Of a stretch of 64,000 nt of DNA, positions 51,634-59,966 are shown one piece after another. The stretch covers positions 372,001-436,000 of the forward strand of contig CAVTAR010000003.1 in the NCBI GenBank assembly GCA_963732775.1, given 5' to 3'. The translations under genes were made by a program, and so were the position numbers. Position 1 is the stretch's first letter; each line of letters starts with the position of its first letter. Source of the stretch: CAVRQM01 sp963732775. GTDB lineage: Bacteria > Pseudomonadota > Alphaproteobacteria > Acetobacterales > Acetobacteraceae. The notes under the pieces are model-generated. The model saw only the letters and a list, made by a program, of their open reading frames with translations, did no database searches and was not told where the DNA came from.

Positions 51634-52956
51634 CTATGCCGGCGCAGGCACCTGTATCGCCGCGAGCGCCACCTGTGCCGCGTTGTGCCGGCGGCGCAGC
51701 GGGCGCAGCACGAACAGGGCGAGCAGCACCACGACGATATTGCCCGCCGCAGCCAGGACGAAGACCGCGTGCCAGTTACCCGCCTTGGCGACCAGCACGT
51801 TGGCGAACGGCACCAGCAGCGCCGACACGCCCTTGGCCGTATACAGCAGCCCGGCGTTGACGGTGGCGTACTTGGTGCCGAACGTGTCGGTGCAGGTCGA
51901 CGGGAACAGCGAGAAGATCTCGCCCCAGGTGAAGAAGATGAGGCCCGCGAACAGCACGAACGCCCACGGGTCGGAACCGAAATAGCCGAGCATTCCGTAG
52001 CTGAGCGCGCCCAACGTGAACGCGAGCGCCATCGTGTACTCGCGCCCGATCCGGTCGGAGACCCAACCGAAGAACGGCCGGGCCAGCCCGTTCATCACGT
52101 TGTCCACGATCAGTGCCACGCTGAGCGCGGTGAAGCCGAGGAAGATCCCGGTCTTGGCGATGCCGAAATCCTTGGCGATCGGGGCGATCTGCGCGGTCGC
52201 CATGATGCCGCCGGCCGAGACCGTGACGAACATCAGGTACATGAGCCAGAACACCGGCGAGGCCAGCACCTGCCCGGGCGTGGCGCTGACCTTGGTCTGG
52301 ATCACCCGCGATGGCGGGCGCTGCGGCAGGTCTTCGCCCAGCGGGGCGCGCATGATCGGCGAGATCAGCAGCAGGATGACGCCCTGGCCGAGCCCGAACC
52401 AGAAGAACGCGGCGGCATAGCCGCCACCACCGATGAGATATTGGATCGGCAGCACCGTGAGCGCGGTGCCCGCACCATACCCCGCCGCGGTAAGGCCGAC
52501 CGCCAGGCCGCGCTTGTCCGGGAACCACTTCACGGCGTTGCCGACGCAGGTGGCGTAGACCGCGCCGCCGCCGACGCCAGAGATCGCCGCGGCCCAATAG
52601 AGCGCGCTCAGCGTGTCCGCGTAGGAGTTCATCACCCAGCCAGCGGCCACCAGGATGCCGCCGAGCGCGATCATCAGCGGCGGCCCGCGGCGGGCGCCGA
52701 GGCGATCGGCGACCCAGCCCTCGAGCGGCGTGAGCCAGGTCTCGGTGGCGATGAAGATCGTGAAGGCGAACTGGATCTCGGTCCGGGTCCAGCCATGGGC
52801 CTTCTGGATCGGGTCGACGAACAGCGTCCAGCCATACTGCAGGTTGGCGATCAGCACCATGCAGACGACGCCGAGCCACAACTGCGACCAGCGGTTCGCC
52901 CGCGTGCTGGGACTAGCCATGGGATTGCCCGGTATCGATGCGCCAGAAACAGACAT
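51634..52956 (-). CDS. oxlT: OxlT-like oxalate/formate antiporter (MFS)
   Basis: The 440-residue, twelve-segment protein has the OxlT subfamily N-terminus RWSQLWLGVVCMVLIANLQY followed by GWTLFV, TEIQFAFTIFIATETWLTP (helix 2), and an internal helix with QIAPIAKDFGI. In Oxalobacter OxlT exchanges oxalate for formate and so powers the cell. Coexistence with an oxalate-CoA ligase-like gene supports oxalate uptake here. No formyl-CoA transferase or oxalyl-CoA decarboxylase is in the window. ATG 52956 is preferred, with GAGGGGG upstream. An internal ATG at 52920 also fits. Confidence 0.82.
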   Translation of the reverse strand: MSVSGASIPGNPMASPSTRANRWSQLWLGVVCMVLIANLQYGWTLFVDPIQKAHGWTRTEIQFAFTIFIATETWLTPLEGWVADRLGARRGPPLMIALGGILVAAGWVMNSYADTLSALYWAAAISGVGGGAVYATCVGNAVKWFPDKRGLAVGLTAAGYGAGTALTVLPIQYLIGGGGYAAAFFWFGLGQGVILLLISPIMRAPLGEDLPQRPPSRVIQTKVSATPGQVLASPVFWLMYLMFVTVSAGGIMATAQIAPIAKDFGIAKTGIFLGFTALSVALIVDNVMNGLARPFFGWVSDRIGREYTMALAFTLGALSYGMLGYFGSDPWAFVLFAGLIFFTWGEIFSLFPSTCTDTFGTKYATVNAGLLYTAKGVSALLVPFANVLVAKAGNWHAVFVLAAAGNIVVVLLALFVLRPLRRRHNAAQVALAAIQVPAPA

Positions 52957-53030
52957 CCTCGCCCCCTCGTTTGTCGTTGGGGTAGATGGTGCGGGCACGC
53001 GCGATCTCGATCAAGAGGCGTGCGTGAACC

Positions 53031-54650
53031 TCAGGCGATGAGACCAGCCAACGCCTCGGGCGTGTCGATGTCGGTCAGCGCCGCCTCGCCGATTTCCGAG
53101 GACACCACCGCCTCGGCGTGCCGCGTGAGCAGGGCCCGGCCACCGCGGTCGCCGGTCAGCCTGGACAGTTCGGCGAAATGGCAGCGGTCCCACAGCACCG
53201 GGTTGCCGATCGCGCCCTGGTGGGAGGCCGCGACGATGGTGCGGCCCTGATCCGGACGGTGCGCGGCCATGAGCTGGTCGAGCATCGCCCCGGTCACGAG
53301 CGGCATGTCGCCCAGCACGACGATCGCCGCCGGCGCAGCGGCGGGCACGGCGGCGAGGCCGGCGCGCAGGCTGGCGGACAGGCCGTCGGCGTGGTCGCCG
53401 GCCTCGACGAAGTCCACGGGCCGGCCGAGCAGTGCCGCGCGCACGTCGGCGCCGCGGAACCCCGTGACAACGATCACCGGCCGGGCGCGGCTCGCCAGCG
53501 CCTGGTCCACCACGCGCGCGATCATCGGCAGGCCGGTGTGGTCGGCCAGGAGCAGCTTGTGCTGCGGCGCCATCCGCGACGAGCGCCCGGCGGCGAGCAC
53601 GATCGCGGCCACCGGCGCTCGTCCATGCCGGCCGGACGGCCGGGTGGCGCGCGCGCGCCGCAGCGGCCGGGCGGCAACCTCCTTGAGCAGGCCGCCGACG
53701 CCCATGGCCGCGACCTCGGTCCCACCACAGGGCAGGCCGGCGAACAGGCGCTGCAGCACCCAGTCGATCCCGTTCGGCCTCGGACTGCGCGCGCAGCCGG
53801 GCAGCACCAGCGCGGGCACGGCCCCGACGCGCCCAAGGCAGATCAGGTTGCCGGGATCGACCGGCATCCCGAAATGCTCGATCTCGCCCCCGGCGGCGAC
53901 GATGCCCGACGGGCCGACATCCGCGCGATCCACCACTGCCGAGGCGCCGGCGACCAGCAACAGGTCGGCACCCTGGTCCAGCAGACCAGCCAGCGCGTCC
54001 GCGATGGCGGGGCCGTCGTGCGCACAGCGCTTGGGCGGCAGCAGCGCGCCGCCCAACGCTTCGACCCGCGCCCGGGTGGCGGCGATGGTGCCCTCGATCA
54101 CGCTCGGCTTCAGGTGCGCCAGCGTGCTGAGCACGAGGCCGACGCGAAGGGTGCACCATGGATGCAGTCGCAGCGCCGCACCGTGCGTCCGGCCGCGCGC
54201 CGCCGCCGTGTCGAGCAGCACACGCGATACCGCGAACGGGATGATTTTGATGGTCGCCACGACCTCGCCGGGTGCCACGCGCGCGCCGTCCGCCAGGGTC
54301 GCGATGGTGATGCCTTCGGCTACGGCGTTCATGGCATGGACCGCAGGCGCATCGACCGCGAGCAGCCCGGCGCGCGCCGCGACGAGGTTGACGCGCCCTG
54401 TCGCTGCCCGGGTCGCAGGCAGCGCAGGCGAGGCCAGCGCGTCGCCCAGGCGCTGGGCTGCCTCGTCCTCGCTGACGTCACCGGGCTCGAGTTGGGCGGC
54501 GATGAGGTCGGCGACGCCTGCCATGCGCAGCGCCATGACGGCGGCGGCGTCGAGCACGGTGCCTTTCCTCAGCAAGCGGCCGCCCACGCGCGTGGTATGC
54601 GCCAGCACCGCACCCTCGGCAGCATGCAGCGGCACGCGTCCGAAGATCAC
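53031..54650 (-). CDS. Molybdopterin-binding/MocA-like nucleotidyltransferase fusion
   Basis: The 539-residue protein joins two cofactor modules. Residues 1-330 resemble a MoeA/MogA-type molybdopterin-binding domain (DGPAIADALAGLLDQGADLLLVAGAS...GIDWVLQRLFAGLPC). From residue 345 a MobA-like NTP-transferase begins with AAIVLAAGRSSRMAPQHKLLL and holds IVVLGDMPLVTG (Mg/nucleotide Asp). MocA adds CMP to the molybdenum cofactor, making the MCD form used by xanthine-dehydrogenase-type enzymes, which fits the hydroxylase cluster upstream. The 3' partner genes are XdhC-like. Its ATG overlaps the upstream xdhC C-terminal gene (ATGA). Confidence 0.85.
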   Translation of the reverse strand: MIFGRVPLHAAEGAVLAHTTRVGGRLLRKGTVLDAAAVMALRMAGVADLIAAQLEPGDVSEDEAAQRLGDALASPALPATRAATGRVNLVAARAGLLAVDAPAVHAMNAVAEGITIATLADGARVAPGEVVATIKIIPFAVSRVLLDTAAARGRTHGAALRLHPWCTLRVGLVLSTLAHLKPSVIEGTIAATRARVEALGGALLPPKRCAHDGPAIADALAGLLDQGADLLLVAGASAVVDRADVGPSGIVAAGGEIEHFGMPVDPGNLICLGRVGAVPALVLPGCARSPRPNGIDWVLQRLFAGLPCGGTEVAAMGVGGLLKEVAARPLRRARATRPSGRHGRAPVAAIVLAAGRSSRMAPQHKLLLADHTGLPMIARVVDQALASRARPVIVVTGFRGADVRAALLGRPVDFVEAGDHADGLSASLRAGLAAVPAAAPAAIVVLGDMPLVTGAMLDQLMAAHRPDQGRTIVAASHQGAIGNPVLWDRCHFAELSRLTGDRGGRALLTRHAEAVVSSEIGEAALTDIDTPEALAGLIA

Positions 54651-55330
54651 GGCGGAAGTGCGCCGCGTCGCGCGGCGACCAGCTCGGCGAGGATGGCAAC
54701 CGCGATCTCCGGCGCCGTGACCGCCCCGATCGCCAGGCCCACGGGCCCGCGGATGCGCGCGAGCGCCGCTGCTGCGTGCCCCAGGGCGCCCAGTCGTTCA
54801 AGCCGCGCGACGTGGGTGCGCCGCGAGCCAAGGGCGCCGATGTGGAACGCGGGCGAACGCAGCGCGCGATCGAGCGCCGGGTCGTCGAGTTTCGGGTCGT
54901 GCGAGAGCGTGACGATGGCGGTGCGCGAATCCGGCGCGAAACCGTCTATCGCCTCGTCGGGCCAGTCGGTCAGCAGCGTCACGTCCGGGAAGCGCTCGGC
55001 CGTGGCGAACGCGGCGCGAGGGTCACAGACGGCCACGCCAAAGCCGACCCGCTTGGCCAACGGCGCCAGCGCCTGGGCGACGTGAACCGCGCCCACGATC
55101 AGCAGTCGCGCCGGCGGCGCGAATACGTGGACGAACCACTCCGCGCCCGCGGCGGTGACGGTGCCGCTGCGCTCGGCCGCGAGGAATAACTGGCCCGCCT
55201 CGCGCACCTCGATCGGCGCGTCCGGGTCGGGCAGCAGCGATTGCCGGCCATCGGCCAGCCGGGTGGCGACGATCGCCGGGCGGCCCTCGGCCCGCGCGGC
55301 CAGCACGGCCGCCAGCAGCGCGGGCTTCAT
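54647..55330 (-). CDS. XdhC-like cofactor insertion protein, C-terminal (Rossmann) part
   Basis: The 227-residue protein corresponds to the second, Rossmann-fold domain of XdhC: LLIVGAVHVAQALAPLAKRVGFGV, VTLSHDPKLDDPALDRALRS, IGALGSRRTHVARLERL and IGAVTAPEIAVAILAEL. XdhC binds sulfurated molybdenum cofactor and inserts it into xanthine-dehydrogenase-type enzymes. Here the family is split into two genes that overlap by 4 bases. The split form is common in cox/ior-type clusters. Confidence 0.87.
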   Translation of the reverse strand: MKPALLAAVLAARAEGRPAIVATRLADGRQSLLPDPDAPIEVREAGQLFLAAERSGTVTAAGAEWFVHVFAPPARLLIVGAVHVAQALAPLAKRVGFGVAVCDPRAAFATAERFPDVTLLTDWPDEAIDGFAPDSRTAIVTLSHDPKLDDPALDRALRSPAFHIGALGSRRTHVARLERLGALGHAAAALARIRGPVGLAIGAVTAPEIAVAILAELVAARRGALPP

Positions 55331-55647
55331 CCCAGACGTTCGATAAAGACGCGCAGCGAACCGCCGCAGGCCAGCCCGACCTCCCAGGCATCGGCGTCGC
55401 TGACGCCGAACTCCAGTGCCTTTGGCGCACCCGTGGCGATGGTGTCCCGGGCGGCCTCGGCGACCGCGCCCTCAACGCACCCGCCGCTGACGGAGCCGGC
55501 GATGCGCCCGGAGTGCGTGACCACCATCTGGCTGCCGACCGGACGGGGCGAGCTTCCCCAGGTGTTCGTGACGGTGGCGATGGCGAGCGCCTCGCCCTCG
55601 GCGGCCCATCGCGCGGCGACGGCCAGCATGTCCTCCGAGCCGTCCAT
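55327..55647 (-). CDS. XdhC-like (CoxI) protein, N-terminal part
   Basis: The 106-residue protein is the first domain of XdhC/CoxI: EALAIATVTNTWGSSPRPVG, VVTHSGRIAGSVSGGCVEGA, and EVGLACGGSLRVFIE. Cys residues in SGGCVE and LACGG are the conserved pair that probably touches the molybdenum cofactor. It is translated with the C-terminal half through an ATGA overlap and lies 11 bases after moaA. Confidence 0.88.
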   Translation of the reverse strand: MDGSEDMLAVAARWAAEGEALAIATVTNTWGSSPRPVGSQMVVTHSGRIAGSVSGGCVEGAVAEAARDTIATGAPKALEFGVSDADAWEVGLACGGSLRVFIERLG

Positions 55648-55658
55648 GGCGCGGCGCG

Positions 55659-56720
55659 TCAGCCGCCGGTGGTGCTCATGTGCCGCGCGAGCGCGGGCCG
55701 GGCGGCAAGGCGGTCGATCACGAAGTCATGCCCGCGCGGCTTGCGCGAGATGGCCTCCCGGATCGCCAAGTCGAGGGCCGCGTCGTCGGCGCCGGCGCGC
55801 AGCACGACGCGCAGGTCGGCGGAGTCCTCCTGGCCCAGGCAAAGGAACAGGGTCCCGGTGCAGGTGAGGCGCACGCGGTTGCAGCCCTCGCAGAAATTGT
55901 GCGTCAGCGGCGTGATGAACCCGAGCTTGCACCCGGTCTCGGCGACGGTGACGTAGCGTGCCGGGCCGCCGGTGCGAAAGCCGCTCTCCAGCAGCGTCCA
56001 GCGCTGCTCTAGGCGCGCGCGCACGACGGAAAGGGGCAGGTACTGGTCCATGCGATCGGCGCCGACCTCGCCGAGGGGCATGGTCTCGATGAGGCAGAGG
56101 TCGTGGCCGTGCGTGCCGCACCAGGCGAGCATGTCGTCGATCTCGTCCTCGTTCACGCCGCGCAGTGCCACAGCGTTGATCTTCACGTGCAGGCCACTGG
56201 CCTTGGCCGCGGCGATGCCCTCCAGCGTCCGCTCGATGCGGCCCCAGCGGGTAATGTCGGCGAAGCGCTCGGGGCGCAGCGTGTCCAGGCTCACGTTGAC
56301 GCGGCGAACGCCGGCCGCGACCAGCGCCTCGGCGTGGCGAGCGAGCTGCGTGCCGTTGGTGGTCACGGTGATCTCATCGAGTTTGCCCGCGCCGATGCGC
56401 GATCCGAGCGCCTGGAACAGCGACATGACGTTGCGCCGCCCCAGCGGCTCGCCGCCGGTGATGCGGATCTTGCGCGTGCCGAGGCGGATGAAGGCGGCGC
56501 TGATGCGCTCCAGCTCCTCGAGCGACAGGATCTCTGCCTTGGGCAGGAAAGTCATGTCCTCGGACATGCAGTAGACGCAGCGCAGGTCGCAGCGGTCGGT
56601 GACGGAGACGCGCAAGTAGGTGATCGGGCGGCCGAACGGGTCGAGCACGGGAGCCGCAGCCGCGGACCCGCTGGCGCGATCGGCGACCTCATGGACGGGT
56701 GAAGGGTAGCCGGGCTTCAT
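55659..56720 (-). CDS. moaA: GTP 3',8-cyclase MoaA
   Basis: MoaA is the radical-SAM enzyme for the first step of molybdenum cofactor synthesis. The 353-residue protein has the N-terminal 4Fe-4S cluster motif CDLRCVYC (C-x3-C-x2-C), the GTP-binding block RITGGEPLGRRNV, and the C-terminal second cluster FCEGCNRVRLTCTGTLFLC. The last residues STTGG include the conserved Gly-Gly. Placement behind the molybdenum hydroxylase genes ties supply of cofactor to demand. The start MKPGYPSPVHEVADRA is preferred, although a start nearer VLDPFGRPITYLRV cannot be excluded. Confidence 0.93.
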   Translation of the reverse strand: MKPGYPSPVHEVADRASGSAAAAPVLDPFGRPITYLRVSVTDRCDLRCVYCMSEDMTFLPKAEILSLEELERISAAFIRLGTRKIRITGGEPLGRRNVMSLFQALGSRIGAGKLDEITVTTNGTQLARHAEALVAAGVRRVNVSLDTLRPERFADITRWGRIERTLEGIAAAKASGLHVKINAVALRGVNEDEIDDMLAWCGTHGHDLCLIETMPLGEVGADRMDQYLPLSVVRARLEQRWTLLESGFRTGGPARYVTVAETGCKLGFITPLTHNFCEGCNRVRLTCTGTLFLCLGQEDSADLRVVLRAGADDAALDLAIREAISRKPRGHDFVIDRLAARPALARHMSTTGG

Positions 56721-56769
56721 GGAATGGTCCTGACGGCGTCATCGCTCGTCACCGAAAATGGTGCGGCGA

Positions 56770-56846
56770 GCCCCTCACCCAACCCTCCCCCCACGGGAGA
56801 GGGCTTTCTTCTCCCTCTCCCGTGGGGAGAGGGCCGGGTGAGGGGC
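56770..56846. repeat. Intergenic inverted repeat (CCCTCACCC family, copy 2)
   Basis: The outer arms GCCCCTCACCC (56770-56780) and GGGTGAGGGGC (56836-56846) and an inner CACGGGAGAGGG/CCCTCTCCCGTG pair fold into one long hairpin between iorB and moaA. The terminal sequence is the same as in the copy at 51524, so they belong to one dispersed family. Confidence 0.75.
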
Positions 56847-56859
56847 TTCGCGCCAAGCG

Positions 56860-59142
56860 TCAGGCCGGGATCGCCGCCTTGACCGCGTCCGCCGTGATCG
56901 GCAGCGAGCGGACCCGGGCACCGACCGCGTTGAAGATGGCGTTGGCGATCGCCGGGGCCACCACCGTCACCGCCGGCTCGCCGCAGCCCACCGCCGGCTC
57001 GCCGTTGCCGATGATCGACACGTCGAGCTCCGGAATCTGGCTCATGCGCATCGGCGTGTAGGTGTCGAAGTTGGTCTGCTCGATCCCGCCGGCCGCCAGG
57101 CTCGCCTTCTCCAGCAGTGCGATCGACATGCCCCACAGCGTGGAGCCCTGCACCTGCGCCCGCACGCCGTCGGGGTTCACCACCGTGCCGACGTCCATTG
57201 CGACCGTGAGCTTCTTCACCTTCACCTCGCCGCTCGACGGGTCGACCGCGACATGGGCGACGCAAGCGGTCCAGGTCGGCGAGGCACGTTCCTGCGAGCT
57301 CACGCAGGCCACGCCGATGCCCTCGTTCTTGCCGATCTTCAGCGAGCCGTAGCCCGAACGGCCCACCGCGATACGCAGAGCGTTGGCCAGCCGCTTGGCG
57401 CCGCCGGCGTTGACGCCCGCACCGTCCAGCATGGCGAGCCGCAGGTCGACCGGGTCCTGTCCGGTGGCGTGCGCCACTTCGTCCCACATGCTCTCGGTCG
57501 CCCAAAAGGTCCATCCCGGAGCGACCGACCGGAGCTGGCCGGAAGGCGTCGCCGATTGCGCCAGCTGGTTCTCGAAGTTGCGCACGGTATGGTTCGGCAC
57601 CGTGTACCAGTAGTCGGCGCCGTTGACGGTGAAGCCGTCATGCACGCCCTTTTTGTCCACCGCCGGCGTCATGAACGCAGGGATGCCCCACTTCGCCGTG
57701 GGCCAGGCGCCGATGACGTCGTGCTCCATCGCCACCACCTTGTTGCTGGCGTCGAGCCCGAGCTTCACGTGCTGGTAGGTAAGCGGACGGGTGAAATCCA
57801 TTCGCATGTCGTCCTCGCGGGCGTAGATCACCTTGACAGGCTTTCCGACCGCCTTGGCGGCCAGCACCGCCGGGATCACCATGTCGGATTCGAGCCGACG
57901 GCCGAAGCCGCCGCCGATCAGGTGCTGGTGGATCACCACCTTGCCGGCGTCGACGCCGGCACAGGCCGCGGCGATGGCCGTGGTGCGGGTGTTGAACTGG
58001 TTGCCGGTGTAGATGTGCCAGGTATCGCCCTTCTGCTCGGCGAGCGCGTTCATCGGCTCGAGCGGCGCGTGGATGTTGATGCTGGTGGTGAACTCGGCCT
58101 CGAGCACCTTGGCCGCGCCGGCGAGCGCGCCCGCGGAATCGCCGTCCTTGACGAACAGGATGCCGGCGCTGCCGTCCTTCTGCATGCGGCGCGACTCTGC
58201 CAGGATCGCCGCGTCGTCCACGTTCGCGTTCGGGCCGTGGTCCCAGTCCACCTTCAGCGCCCCGGCAGCGGCCTTCGCCCCCTCGTAGGTCGTGGCGACC
58301 GCGACCACCCAGCCGGTGGTGGTCTTGGTCGGGTCGTCGATGGTGACGGCCCGGACGAAGCCCTTGATCTTCTTGGCATCGGTATCGTCGACCGACTTTA
58401 CGGTAGCGCCGTAGCGCACCGGCGGCACGACCGGGCGGCCGTACAGCATGTTCGGCACAAACGAGTCGATGCCGTATTTGGCGCTGCCGTTGGTTTTGGC
58501 AGGAATGTCGAGCTGCGGCAGGGCCTGGCCGATCATCGTGTAGTCGTCGCGGCCCTTGAGCTTGATCGCCTTCATCTCGTCCGCCGACCAGGCACGGTTG
58601 GCCTTGCCACTCGCGACCACCTGGGCGAACGTCATCTTCTTGCCGGACTTGCCGTGCGTGACCGTCGAGTTCGCGGCGGTGCATTCGCCGGCCGGCACGC
58701 CCATGATGCCGGCGGCGGTGTCGACGAGCGTGATCCGGCCGGCGGCGCCGGCGCGGCACATGGCGTCGAAGTTCATCCCCGTCGACCAGCTGCCGCCGGT
58801 GATCTGCGCGCCAAGGATGGGGTCGTTCCATTTCGGGTCATTCGAGGCGAGCACGAACGACATGTCACGCCACGAGGCGCCGAGCTCCTCGGCGACGAGC
58901 TGCGCCATGGTGCTGCTGATGTGCTGGCCCATCTCGGCCTTGCCGACGGTCACGACAACCTTCCCGTCGGTGCCGACCGTGTACCACGGCGTAGGTGCCA
59001 GCGGTGCCGCGGCGGCCGATGCGCCCAGCGCCACACTGCCCGAGGCGGCGGCGTAGGAGAAGGCGAGGCCGGCGGCGCCGGTGCTGACCAGAAACGCGCG
59101 GCGGCCGAGCGACGAAATCTCGATCTTGCTGTGCTTGGTCAT
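56860..59142 (-). CDS. iorB: Molybdenum hydroxylase large subunit (IorB-type)
   Basis: The 760-residue molybdopterin-binding subunit is of the isoquinoline 1-oxidoreductase type, in which one protein replaces the fused CoxL form. A Tat signal with SLGRRAFLVSTGAAGLAFSY indicates export after cofactor loading. Motifs include QLVAEELG, VVIHQHLIGGGFGRRLESD (Moco contact), GQLRSVAPGWTFWATESM, and the catalytic Glu in VGCGEPAV. The substrate is unknown; aldehydes or N-heterocycles are usual in this family. It follows the small Fe-S subunit by 4 bases. Confidence 0.9.
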   Translation of the reverse strand: MTKHSKIEISSLGRRAFLVSTGAAGLAFSYAAASGSVALGASAAAAPLAPTPWYTVGTDGKVVVTVGKAEMGQHISSTMAQLVAEELGASWRDMSFVLASNDPKWNDPILGAQITGGSWSTGMNFDAMCRAGAAGRITLVDTAAGIMGVPAGECTAANSTVTHGKSGKKMTFAQVVASGKANRAWSADEMKAIKLKGRDDYTMIGQALPQLDIPAKTNGSAKYGIDSFVPNMLYGRPVVPPVRYGATVKSVDDTDAKKIKGFVRAVTIDDPTKTTTGWVVAVATTYEGAKAAAGALKVDWDHGPNANVDDAAILAESRRMQKDGSAGILFVKDGDSAGALAGAAKVLEAEFTTSINIHAPLEPMNALAEQKGDTWHIYTGNQFNTRTTAIAAACAGVDAGKVVIHQHLIGGGFGRRLESDMVIPAVLAAKAVGKPVKVIYAREDDMRMDFTRPLTYQHVKLGLDASNKVVAMEHDVIGAWPTAKWGIPAFMTPAVDKKGVHDGFTVNGADYWYTVPNHTVRNFENQLAQSATPSGQLRSVAPGWTFWATESMWDEVAHATGQDPVDLRLAMLDGAGVNAGGAKRLANALRIAVGRSGYGSLKIGKNEGIGVACVSSQERASPTWTACVAHVAVDPSSGEVKVKKLTVAMDVGTVVNPDGVRAQVQGSTLWGMSIALLEKASLAAGGIEQTNFDTYTPMRMSQIPELDVSIIGNGEPAVGCGEPAVTVVAPAIANAIFNAVGARVRSLPITADAVKAAIPA

Positions 59143-59146
59143 TTCA

Positions 59147-59617
59147 TCAGGCTCCCAGCTCGCCGCGCATGTCGGCGGCGGCCCGCAGGACGGCGTTCTG
59201 GATGCGGTGATAGGTCATGCAGCGGCACAGATTGCCGTCCATGTGGTCGACCACCTCCTGGCGTGTCGGCGCGTTGTTGGTGGCCAGCAGCGAGGCTGCC
59301 TGCATGATCTGGCCGGATTGGCAGTAGCCGCATTGCGGCACCTGCTCGGCAATCCACGCCTTCTGCAGCGGATGGTGGCCGTGCGCGTCGAGCCCCTCGA
59401 TCGTGGTGATCCGCTTGCCGGCGGCATCGGACACGGCAGTCTGGCAGGAGCGAACCGCCTGCCCGTCGACATGAACGGTGCAAGCGCCGCACAGGCCCGC
59501 GCCGCACCCGAACTTGGTGCCGGTGAGCTGCAGGTGCTCGCGGATCACCCAGAGCAGCGGGGTGTCACCCGCCACGTCCACTTGGTGGCTCGCCCCGTTG
59601 ATGGTCAGGGTTGTCAT
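59147..59617 (-). CDS. iorA: Molybdenum hydroxylase small subunit, two 2Fe-2S clusters (IorA-type)
   Basis: The 156-residue electron-transfer subunit has a plant-ferredoxin type cluster in FGCGAGLCGACTVHVDGQ with the fourth Cys in VRSCQTAV, and a second cluster in the helical domain: QCGYCQSGQIMQA and GNLCRCMTYHRI. It passes electrons from the IorB molybdenum site to an unknown acceptor. A flavin subunit is absent, as is usual for the IorAB type. It is the first gene of the iorA-iorB-moaA-xdhC-mocA run. ATG 59617 has AGACGACC upstream, a weak ribosome site. Confidence 0.93.
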   Translation of the reverse strand: MTTLTINGASHQVDVAGDTPLLWVIREHLQLTGTKFGCGAGLCGACTVHVDGQAVRSCQTAVSDAAGKRITTIEGLDAHGHHPLQKAWIAEQVPQCGYCQSGQIMQAASLLATNNAPTRQEVVDHMDGNLCRCMTYHRIQNAVLRAAADMRGELGA

Positions 59618-59966
59618 GGTCGTCTCCCGTCTGGAGTTCCAGATGTATGACTGTTCGTGTGTTGTTGCTCGCCGGCATGGGTCGCGAGCCGGTCGTCGAC
59701 GCCCCCGGCATCGACGTCAGTTTCTCATCGCGTGTCCGTTGCGGCTATGGCGGCTCCAGCGAGCACGCTGCCTGCCGACGCGCTGGTGTTCGTTATCGCG
59801 ATAACGATGCAGCATTCGACGCAATGGCACAAGACCCCGCCGAGCCTTGGCGGCGCATCATTGCGTTAAGCACAGTCCGACATAGCGAACACCGACGCAG
59901 TTCGCTACGTTATGCTCGAAAATACATATCGAGAAACCGTCCAATGCTGGGAGCGTGCCGCCGACG
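59618..59966. other. Noncoding gap upstream of iorA
   Basis: About 350 bases separate iorA from the 3' end of the receiver-protein gene. Open frames here on the plus strand are not protein-like (Arg/Ser-rich, no family pattern). The region holds a 16-base perfect palindrome (59791-59806) and further right CTCGA/TCGAG arms near 59910. It probably contains the promoter and control sites of the molybdenum hydroxylase operon. Confidence 0.6.
59791..59806. promoter_or_regulatory. Perfect palindrome CGTTATCGCGATAACG, candidate operator
   Basis: The 16-base sequence is its own reverse complement and lies 174 bases ahead of the iorA start. Size and symmetry are those of a dimeric repressor or activator site. 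The cognate protein is not identifiable from this window. Confidence 0.45.
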
